Part shown: piece by piece, positions 1-5,296 of the stretch | Numbering within the stretch: position 1 is the stretch's first letter | Layout of the letters: each line of letters begins with the position of its first letter | NCBI GenBank assembly: GCA_031285245.1 | Contig: JAITWN010000043.1 | Location: 1-8,282 of the forward strand | Direction: 5' to 3' | DNA: 8,282 nt | From: Chromatiales bacterium | GTDB taxonomy: Bacteria; Pseudomonadota; Gammaproteobacteria; SZUA-140 | Made by a program: the position numbers and the translations under genes | The notes under the pieces: model-generated | The model's input: only the letters and a program-made list of their open reading frames with translations | What the model was told of the DNA's origin: nothing | Database searches by the model: none

Positions 1-1
1 G

Positions 2-823
2 TCGACGACAACGCAGGAAGCGCCACAGCAGCAGGTCATGCCGTTTGCCCTGGTTCAGGGTCGGCAGATGATGCCGCCGCAGGATCTCTACATCCCGCCC
101 GATGCGCTCGAAGTTTTCCTTGAAGCCTTCGAAGGGCCGCTCGATTTGCTGCTCTATCTGATCAAGCGCAACAATCTCGACATCCTCGATGTTCCGCTTG
201 CTGAGATCACCCGGCAGTACATGCAGTACATCGAGTTGATGGCTGATATGCGCCTTGAGCTCGCGGCTGAATACTTGGTGATGGCGGCGATGCTGGCTGA
301 GATCAAATCGCGCATGCTGCTGCCGCGTCCGGCTGAGCTCGAAGATGAAGGCGATCCACGCGCTGAGCTGGTGCGTCGCTTGCAGGAATATGAGCGCTTC
401 AAACAAGCCGCTGAAGATATCGACCGCCTCCCGCGCATGGAGCGTGACATTTTCCCGGTAGAAGTCGCAGGGCCCGAGACCAAAGTGGTGAAGCTGCCGC
501 CTGCGGTTGATCTGCGTGAGATTCTGCTCGCTTTCCAGGAAGTGATGACGCGCATTGATCTGTACAGTCACCACCACGTGCTCCTCGAACCACTGTCGGT
601 GCGCGAGCGCATGACCAATATTCTGCAAGCACTCGACAGTGAGCAGTTCACTGCGTTCAGCTCACTCTTCACCGCCGAAGAAGGGCGGCGCGGCGTTGTG
701 GTCACGCTGCTTGCGCTGCTCGAACTGGTGAAAGAATCACTGATCGAGATGGTACAGACCGAAGCTTTTGGAGCGATTTACATCAAGGCCCCACATCATG
801 TCCATGAATCCGCCGCTACTTAA
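2..823 (+). CDS. scpA: Segregation and condensation protein A (ScpA, kleisin), 5' end probably outside the window
   Basis: ScpA is the kleisin subunit that bridges the SMC ATPase heads and binds ScpB in the bacterial condensin complex, acting on the nucleoid. The conserved N-terminal SMC-binding region is plain (LEVFLEAFEGPLDLLLYLI, then ITRQYM and EYLVMAAMLAEIKSRMLLPRP). A charged middle follows, and a C-terminal winged-helix-like part (VVVTLLALLELVKE) ends the protein. The first in-frame ATG is at 38 and gives 261 residues, a usual length. However, the frame is open to the left edge, no good ribosome site precedes 38, and the residues around that ATG (PQQQVMPFALVQG) resemble the internal leader of longer Pseudomonas-type ScpA as I recall them. 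I therefore infer a start upstream of the window. The 3' end overlaps scpB, suggesting translational coupling. Identity is very secure; the start is not. Confidence 0.95.
   Translation, partial: STTTQEAPQQQVMPFALVQGRQMMPPQDLYIPPDALEVFLEAFEGPLDLLLYLIKRNNLDILDVPLAEITRQYMQYIELMADMRLELAAEYLVMAAMLAEIKSRMLLPRPAELEDEGDPRAELVRRLQEYERFKQAAEDIDRLPRMERDIFPVEVAGPETKVVKLPPAVDLREILLAFQEVMTRIDLYSHHHVLLEPLSVRERMTNILQALDSEQFTAFSSLFTAEEGRRGVVVTLLALLELVKESLIEMVQTEAFGAIYIKAPHHVHESAAT
785..788 (+). promoter_or_regulatory. Weak ribosome binding site favouring the scpB ATG at 798
   Basis: AAGG lies nine bases before the ATG at 798, inside the end of scpA. It is better spaced for this ATG than for the one at 804. 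It supports 798 over the upstream TTG at 768, which would add ten residues not typical of ScpB. Confidence 0.4.
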
Positions 824-1592
824 GAGCATCATCGAAGCCGCTTTGCTGAGCGCGGGGCAGCCACTCAATATCGAACGCTTGCAAGCGCTGTTTCCCGAAG
901 ATGAACAGCCCGCGACGGAAGATGTGCAGGCTGCGCTCGATGAACTTGCGACGGATTGGGAAGGTCGCTCGCTTGAACTCAAACACGTCAGCAGTGGTTA
1001 CCGTTTTCAGGTGCGCACGGAATTCGCGCCCTGGCTTGGACGTTTGTCGGAAGAACGCCAGCCGCGTTATTCGCGCGCGCTGCTCGAAACGCTGGCGCTG
1101 ATCGTCTATCGCCAGCCGATCACGCGCGCCGGCATTGAAGAGATTCGTGGCGTTACCGTCAGTTCGCATATCATCCGCACGCTGCTCGAACGCGAGTGGG
1201 TTCGCGTCGTTGGTCACCGCGATGTGCCGGGTAAGCCGGCGCTCTATGGCACGACCAGAAAATTTCTCGATTATTTCAATCTGCGTAGCCTGAGCGAACT
1301 GCCGACGCTTGCCGACATCAAGCCCATCGATCTGCCGCAGGAAAGTTTCGAATTTTCTGCGCTACCAGCGAACGAGGACGTTGCGGGTGAAGAGGGCGAG
1401 CCTTCTTCTGTGCAGGAGATTGCTGATGCGGCCGTAGCTGTGCTCGCAGAGGGAGATGATGTGTCGCCCGCCGCTCAAAGCTCGGATGATGACGCAGCTT
1501 ATGACGCTGAAGTAGTCGGCGAAGAAGGTGACGCTGCAAGCGTCGAAGAAGACCATGAGGACGATCGTCGCGCCGCGGGCGAAACTGCCTGA
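798..1592 (+). CDS. scpB: Segregation and condensation protein B (ScpB)
   Basis: ScpB dimerises and binds the kleisin ScpA, completing the SMC-ScpAB condensin used in chromosome segregation. The 264-residue product has two winged-helix domains. The first covers about residues 5-80. The second, about 90-160, carries the family core: RYSRALLETLALIVYRQPIT, then IEEIRGV, LLEREWV and RDVPGKPALYGTT, ending in FLDYFNL. After about residue 180 the protein continues as an acidic, low-complexity tail of some 85 residues with roughly 27 Asp/Glu and only two Arg and one His. That tail is probably disordered; its length is variable in relatives. The start at 798 was chosen because conserved sequence begins just after it; ATG 804 and TTG 768 are alternatives. 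The gene overlaps scpA by 26 bases and is almost surely co-transcribed with it. Confidence 0.96.
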   Translation: MSMNPPLLKSIIEAALLSAGQPLNIERLQALFPEDEQPATEDVQAALDELATDWEGRSLELKHVSSGYRFQVRTEFAPWLGRLSEERQPRYSRALLETLALIVYRQPITRAGIEEIRGVTVSSHIIRTLLEREWVRVVGHRDVPGKPALYGTTRKFLDYFNLRSLSELPTLADIKPIDLPQESFEFSALPANEDVAGEEGEPSSVQEIADAAVAVLAEGDDVSPAAQSSDDDAAYDAEVVGEEGDAASVEEDHEDDRRAAGETA

Positions 1593-1656
1593 TCAAGCAC
1601 GCCTGATTCATTGCTGGCTCCCTCGACTGACTTGATCTGTATTCAATAACTACTTT

Positions 1657-2622
1657 ATGTCCGAACGCATCCAGAAATTGCTTGCCCGACTCGGTTACGG
1701 TTCGCGTCGTCAGCTCGAAGAGTGGATACGGGCTGGCCGCATCACCATTGATGGTCGCCCTGCGCAGATTGGCGATAGCGTCAGCGGTGAGGAGACCATC
1801 ACCGTCGACGGCCGGCGCGTTGCGATGTCCGCACTGACCGCCGTGCCGACTTGTCGTGTGCTCATGTACAACAAGCCCGAAGGTGAGATCTGCACGCACT
1901 CTGACCCAGAAGGTCGGCCGAGTATTTTCGCGCGCCTGCCGTCGGTTGCCGGTTTGCGTTGGGTGGCGGTTGGTCGTCTCGACATCAACACCAGCGGCCT
2001 CATTCTGCTCACCACCAATGGCGAGCTCGCCAATCAGCTCATGCATCCATCGAGCGAAATCGAGCGCGAATATCTGGTGCGCGTGATGGGCGAGGTGACG
2101 CCGGAGATTCTCGACAGTCTGCGTAATGGTATCGAGCTCGAAGATGGTCCGGCGTCTTTCGCCCGCGTTTACGAAGTCGGCGGGAGCGGCGTTAATCACT
2201 GGTATGGCGTCGTGCTGCGTGAAGGGCGCAAGCGCGAAGTGCGCCGGCTGTGGGAAGCGGTAGGCTTGAAAGTGAGCCGCCTGAAACGTATTCGCTTCGG
2301 AGCCATCAGTCTGCCTGCGCATTTACGTCGTGGCGAGTTCATGGAACTTGATGCGGCCAGCATCGCCGCGCTGCGCGGTCAGCCCGCTCAGCCTGCAGCG
2401 CTGGTTGCTGCCAATGCTGAGACGCCTGGGCGCAGCTTCAGACGAGTGCTTGGACTCAGGCCCAAATCAGCTTCATCATCGCCGCGCCAGCGCACTTTCG
2501 GGACGAGAGCGGGAGCAAAACCCGATGCGAAATTGGGCGCAAGGTCTGATGCGAGAGCGGGGGCGAGACCGGGCGCGAAACCACAGATGAAATTGCGGGC
2601 GAAACCTCGGACGAAATCTTAG
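1657..2622 (+). CDS. rluB: 23S rRNA pseudouridine synthase RluB
   Basis: RluB converts one uridine of 23S rRNA (U2605 in E. coli numbering) to pseudouridine during assembly of the large ribosomal subunit. The 321-residue product begins with an S4 RNA-binding domain (residues 2-55, SERIQKLLARLGYGSRR). A RsuA/RluB catalytic domain follows, with KPEGEICTHSDPEGRPSIF (73-91) and the catalytic motif GRLDINTSGLILLT, in which Asp109 is the nucleophile. EGRKREVRRLWEAVGL and SRLKRIRFG complete the core. Residues from about 260 form a Ser/Arg/Ala/Lys-rich basic tail containing an eight-residue repeat. The ATG at 1657 fits the family start exactly, but has no Shine-Dalgarno sequence; the 16 bases before it are AT-rich. 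The 64-base gap from scpB shows no clear terminator or promoter, so read-through from scpAB is likely. RluE and RsuA are less good matches because of the KPEGEICT segment. Confidence 0.95.
   Translation: MSERIQKLLARLGYGSRRQLEEWIRAGRITIDGRPAQIGDSVSGEETITVDGRRVAMSALTAVPTCRVLMYNKPEGEICTHSDPEGRPSIFARLPSVAGLRWVAVGRLDINTSGLILLTTNGELANQLMHPSSEIEREYLVRVMGEVTPEILDSLRNGIELEDGPASFARVYEVGGSGVNHWYGVVLREGRKREVRRLWEAVGLKVSRLKRIRFGAISLPAHLRRGEFMELDAASIAALRGQPAQPAALVAANAETPGRSFRRVLGLRPKSASSSPRQRTFGTRAGAKPDAKLGARSDARAGARPGAKPQMKLRAKPRTKS
2509..2604 (+). repeat. 24-base in-frame tandem repeat, four units, in the rluB 3' end
   Basis: Units begin at 2509, 2533, 2557 and 2581 and encode AGAKPDAK, LGARSDAR, AGARPGAK and the diverged PQMKLRAK (residues 285-316). 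Each unit ends in GCG followed by AAA or AGA. The DNA copies are imperfect, so the array is old or under selection for basic residues. It likely forms a disordered, RNA-binding tail, which is inference. Confidence 0.75.
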
Positions 2623-2688
2623 TACAGGCAGCGCTGCGCACGAGGCTCACAGCGAGCGCGTGTGTGGATGAAGATGGTCCCTCTTGTG

Positions 2689-2697
2689 TGGTTTAAT
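2689..2697 (+). promoter_or_regulatory. Possible extended -10 promoter for lolC-lolD
   Basis: TGG followed by TTTAAT (2692-2697) matches an extended -10 element, five of six bases in the hexamer. A -35 partner is poor (TGAAGA at 2669-2674, 17-base spacer). Transcription would begin at about 2704, directly at the chosen lolC ATG (2705), so the message could be leaderless. This is pattern matching only. Confidence 0.35.
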
Positions 2698-2704
2698 GCC
2701 GAGC

Positions 2705-3952
2705 ATGTTCAGACCCCTGCCAGTCTATATCGGTTTACGCTACACGCGCGCGCGTCGTCGCAATCATTTCATCTCGTTCATCTCGACGATCTCGATGCTC
2801 GGTATCGCGCTCGGTGTCACCGCGCTCATCACCGTGCTGTCGGTGATGAATGGCTTCGAGAAGGAGCTGCGCGAACGCATCCTCGGTGTGGTATCGCACC
2901 TCACCATACGCAGCGTCGATGGTCCTTTGCACGATTGGGAAGGGCTTGCGGCTGAAGTGCGCGAACGCTCCGGTGTCGTCGGTGCGGCCCCTTTCATCAG
3001 CGCCGAGGGCATGATCAGCAATGGCCCGCGTGTTTCGGGTGCCATGCTGCGTGGCGTGTTGCCAAGCGTTGAGGGGGAAGTCTCGGATTTGCCGCGCAAG
3101 ATGCGTGTTGCCAGTCTCGATGAACTCGTGCCTGGTGAATTCAACATCGTCCTTGGGCGAGAGCTCGCGCGCGCGCTCAGCGTTTCCATCGGTGATGGTG
3201 TGGTCGTGATCACACCACAAGCGAGCGTGACACCGGCTGGTTTTCTGCCGCGGCTGAAGCGCTTCACCGTCGTTGGTATCTTCGAAGTCGGCATGTTCGA
3301 GTACGACAGCGCGCTTGCGCTGGTGCATATCAACGATGCTTCCACGCTGTTTCGCATGGATGGTGGCGTGAGCGGCGTGCAGCTCAAGCTGGATGATATG
3401 TTCCAGGCGCCGCGCTTCGGTGCCGAGCTCGCTGAAGCCATGCCCTTTGATTATCGCGTCACCGACTGGACGCGGCAGCACGCCAATTTCTTCCGCGCGG
3501 TGCAGATGGAAAAGACGGTGATGTTCGTCATCCTGACGCTGATCGTGGCCGTGGCGGCATTCAATCTGGTGTCTACGCTGGTGATGCTGGTGACGGACAA
3601 ACAGGCTGACATCGCCATCCTGCGCACGCTGGGCTTAAGCCCTTCGGCGGTGATGGGTGTATTCATGGTGCAAGGTGGCATCGTTGGGCTGGTTGGCACG
3701 CTGATCGGTCTCATCGGAGGCGTTGCGCTGGCGATGAACATTGAAACTGTGGTGCCTGCCATTGAACATTTATTCGGCGTGCGTTTCCTCGCGCCCGATG
3801 TTTATTACATCAGCGATCTGCCTTCCGATATGCGCTGGGGAGATGTGGGCATGGTGAGCGTCATCGCTTTTGCTTTGTGCCTGTTCGCGACGCTCTATCC
3901 AGCTTGGAATGCTTCGCGCGTGCAACCTGCTGAAGCGCTGCGCTATGAGTGA
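2705..3952 (+). CDS. lolC: Lipoprotein-releasing ABC transporter membrane subunit (LolC/LolE family, possibly LolF)
   Basis: This inner-membrane subunit extracts mature outer-membrane lipoproteins and passes them to the periplasmic chaperone LolA, driven by LolD. The 415-residue product has the family start (MFRPLPVYIGLRYTRARRRN), TM1 at about 22-48, a periplasmic domain to about 270, then TM2 (273-298), TM3 (316-344) and TM4 (381-401) in an FtsX-type domain. The cytoplasmic coupling segment is TDKQADIAILRTLGLSPS. Residues 171-183 (PQASVTPAGFLPR) match the Pro-bounded LolC hook that recruits LolA in E. coli. Upstream TTG 2684 and ATG 2696 are in frame, but the family start is at 2705; no good ribosome site is visible for any of them. 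The 3' end overlaps lolD. No lolE follows, so this may be the single LolF subunit. Family is certain; the C-versus-F label is inferred. Confidence 0.93.
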   Translation: MFRPLPVYIGLRYTRARRRNHFISFISTISMLGIALGVTALITVLSVMNGFEKELRERILGVVSHLTIRSVDGPLHDWEGLAAEVRERSGVVGAAPFISAEGMISNGPRVSGAMLRGVLPSVEGEVSDLPRKMRVASLDELVPGEFNIVLGRELARALSVSIGDGVVVITPQASVTPAGFLPRLKRFTVVGIFEVGMFEYDSALALVHINDASTLFRMDGGVSGVQLKLDDMFQAPRFGAELAEAMPFDYRVTDWTRQHANFFRAVQMEKTVMFVILTLIVAVAAFNLVSTLVMLVTDKQADIAILRTLGLSPSAVMGVFMVQGGIVGLVGTLIGLIGGVALAMNIETVVPAIEHLFGVRFLAPDVYYISDLPSDMRWGDVGMVSVIAFALCLFATLYPAWNASRVQPAEALRYE

Positions 3953-4670
3953 AGTCATCATGGGATCAAATGCTGAACGCACGATCCTGCGCTGCGCGGA
4001 TCTCACGAAAACTTTTTTCGAGGGACCGAGCGCAGTCGAAGTGCTGCGCGGTATCGATCTGCATGTGCGCGCGGGCGAGCGTGTCGCGATCATGGGTAGC
4101 TCCGGTGCTGGCAAAAGCACTTTGCTGCATTTGCTCGCCGGGCTCGATGATCCTGATGGTGGTGAAGTCTGGCTCGAAGATCGCAACATGACGCAGCTCA
4201 CGGCTGCTGCGCGCGGACGGTTGCGCAATGAGATGCTCGGTTTCATCTATCAGTTTCATCATCTGCTGCCCGAATTCACCGCACTCGAAAACGTCTGCAT
4301 GCCGCTACTGATCGGGAGTACCACGCTGGAGGATGCGCGCCAGCGTGCTGCTGATATGCTCGATCGCGTTGGCTTAAGCGCGCGTCTGCGTCACAAGCCA
4401 GGAGAATTGTCAGGAGGAGAGCGCCAGCGCGTTGCGGTTGCGCGCGCCTTGGTAACCCGTCCGCGCTGCGTGCTCGCCGATGAGCCGACCGGCAATCTTG
4501 ATACCCGCAATGCCGCTGAAGTATTCAAGCTGATGATCGAGCTCAATCGTGAGCTTGGCACCAGCTTCCTGGTGGTGACTCACGAGCCTTTGCTCGCGCG
4601 CCAGATGGATCGTGTGCTGATGCTCGAAGGTGGAGATTTAGTCGAGCGCGATATGAGCAGCGCCGACTGA
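3945..4670 (+). CDS. lolD: Lipoprotein-releasing ABC transporter ATP-binding protein LolD
   Basis: LolD hydrolyses ATP on the cytoplasmic face to power lipoprotein release by its membrane partner. The 241-residue product shows Walker A GSSGAGKST (51-59), the LolD-specific stretch LGFIYQFHHLLPEFTALENV (98-117) including the Q-loop, the ABC signature ELSGGERQR (154-162), Walker B CVLADEPTGNLD with catalytic Glu180, and switch His213 in VVTHE. The LolD-specific stretch separates it from MacB, FtsE and other short ABC ATPases. ATG 3945 overlaps the preceding stop by eight bases and has GAAG nine bases upstream; ATG 3960 is an alternative that also has GAAG in front. Overlap implies translational coupling with the membrane subunit. 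Its stop is one base from the convergent DUF2062 stop, with no terminator seen between. Confidence 0.97.
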   Translation: MSEVIMGSNAERTILRCADLTKTFFEGPSAVEVLRGIDLHVRAGERVAIMGSSGAGKSTLLHLLAGLDDPDGGEVWLEDRNMTQLTAAARGRLRNEMLGFIYQFHHLLPEFTALENVCMPLLIGSTTLEDARQRAADMLDRVGLSARLRHKPGELSGGERQRVAVARALVTRPRCVLADEPTGNLDTRNAAEVFKLMIELNRELGTSFLVVTHEPLLARQMDRVLMLEGGDLVERDMSSAD

Positions 4671-4671
4671 T

Positions 4672-5208
4672 TCAGCACTGATTGTCATTGCGTCGTCTCA
4701 AACGATTGCGCTTGCGCCAGCTGCTGATGACGTGAAAGCGCCAGAAGCTGCGCACGAAGAGATTGCCTAGTATGGCGGCTACGACGCCGCAGACCACCGA
4801 GCCAAGCACCAGCGGCGCGCCGATCGCTTCGAGTTGGTTCCATAGCCAGTCGAAGGAAATTTCACTGAACGATATGTGATATACAGGCTGGCCAAGCAGC
4901 CACGCACCCAGGCGATAACAGAAATACAGCACTGCTGGAGTGGTGAAGGGATTGGTCACCCAGGTTAGTGCCACAGAGATCGGCAGGTTGACGCGCAGAT
5001 AAATCGCCAGCGCCGCTGCACTCGCCATCTGGAAGAGCGGAAAAGTGATAGCGACGAGCAGGCCGATGGAAACTGCGCCCGGCACGGTGTGCCGGTTGAT
5101 ATGCCAGAGATTCGGGTCGTGCAGCCGCGTACCGAAACGCTTCAGATGGGGATGCGTTTTGATCGTGTTGTGGTCAGGCAGCCAGCGCTTGAAAAGTTTC
5201 TTAGCCAT
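4672..5208 (-). CDS. DUF2062 family small integral membrane protein
   Basis: The biochemical function of this family is not known to me. The 178-residue product has the DUF2062 hallmarks: a basic N-terminus (MAKKLFKRWLPD), the segment LHDPNLWHINRHTV (29-42), then WVTNPFTTP and FCYRLGAWLLGQP (96-108). About three hydrophobic segments lie at 44-72, 77-106 and 128-153, with an Arg-rich C-terminus (WRKRNRLRRR), so an inner-membrane location is likely. I chose the ATG at 5208 because family conservation begins there; the frame stays open to an ATG at 5361, but the added residues are Ser/Pro-rich, unlike the family, and would overlap comEC. No Shine-Dalgarno precedes 5208, but a TATAAT box lies ten bases upstream. 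A gene of this family commonly lies between lol genes and comEC in related genomes, suggesting an envelope role, which is inference. Confidence 0.88.
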   Translation of the reverse strand: MAKKLFKRWLPDHNTIKTHPHLKRFGTRLHDPNLWHINRHTVPGAVSIGLLVAITFPLFQMASAAALAIYLRVNLPISVALTWVTNPFTTPAVLYFCYRLGAWLLGQPVYHISFSEISFDWLWNQLEAIGAPLVLGSVVCGVVAAILGNLFVRSFWRFHVISSWRKRNRLRRRNDNQC

Positions 5209-5218
5209 GTAGCCGGCG

Positions 5219-5224
5219 ATTATA
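5219..5224 (-). promoter_or_regulatory. TATAAT -10 box for the DUF2062 gene
   Basis: On the minus strand a perfect TATAAT occupies 5224 to 5219, ten bases before the ATG at 5208. No convincing -35 is present at 16-18 bases. Transcription from it would start about four bases before the ATG, leaving no room for a ribosome site. Confidence 0.45.
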
Positions 5225-5246
5225 TCTTCATCTCTGCGGCTGCTTG

Positions 5247-5274
5247 TTGATCGATTTTGCTCATCTTTATTTTT
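5247..5274 (+). promoter_or_regulatory. Possible sigma-70-type promoter for comEC
   Basis: TTGATC (5247-5252) and TATTTT (5269-5274) are separated by 16 bases; each matches four of six consensus bases. This lies in the AT-rich divergent region, 22 bases before the comEC start, and overlaps the upstream part of the opposing promoter. Confidence 0.3.
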
Positions 5275-5286
5275 CGCCTCATGGAC

Positions 5287-5295
5287 GAGGGAAGA
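5287..5295 (+). promoter_or_regulatory. Ribosome binding site of comEC
   Basis: GAGGGAAGA, a purine-rich Shine-Dalgarno stretch, ends one base before ATG 5297, its core about five bases away. It fixes this start over the out-of-frame ATG at 5281. Confidence 0.6.
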
Positions 5296-5296
5296 C

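Noticed and set aside
1..6. SalI recognition site GTCGAC at the very first bases, suggesting a cloning junction
   Set aside because: The same site occurs again internally near 1804, and nothing resembling vector sequence is present; the edge position may be chance.
1318..2322. 334-codon open frame on the minus strand across the scpB/rluB junction
   Set aside because: It is antisense to two certain genes, its product is His/Arg/Gln-rich without any family motif, and it is the kind of frame high-GC codon use produces.
2628..2637. Ten-base palindrome GCAGCGCTGC after the rluB stop as a terminator
   Set aside because: It has no loop and no following T-run; short GC palindromes of this kind are common in this composition.
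2735..3481. Overlapping long minus-strand frames opposite lolC (248 and 225 codons)
   Set aside because: They are two different frames opposite one conserved gene, with no recognisable domains and no promoter or ribosome site; both are shadows.
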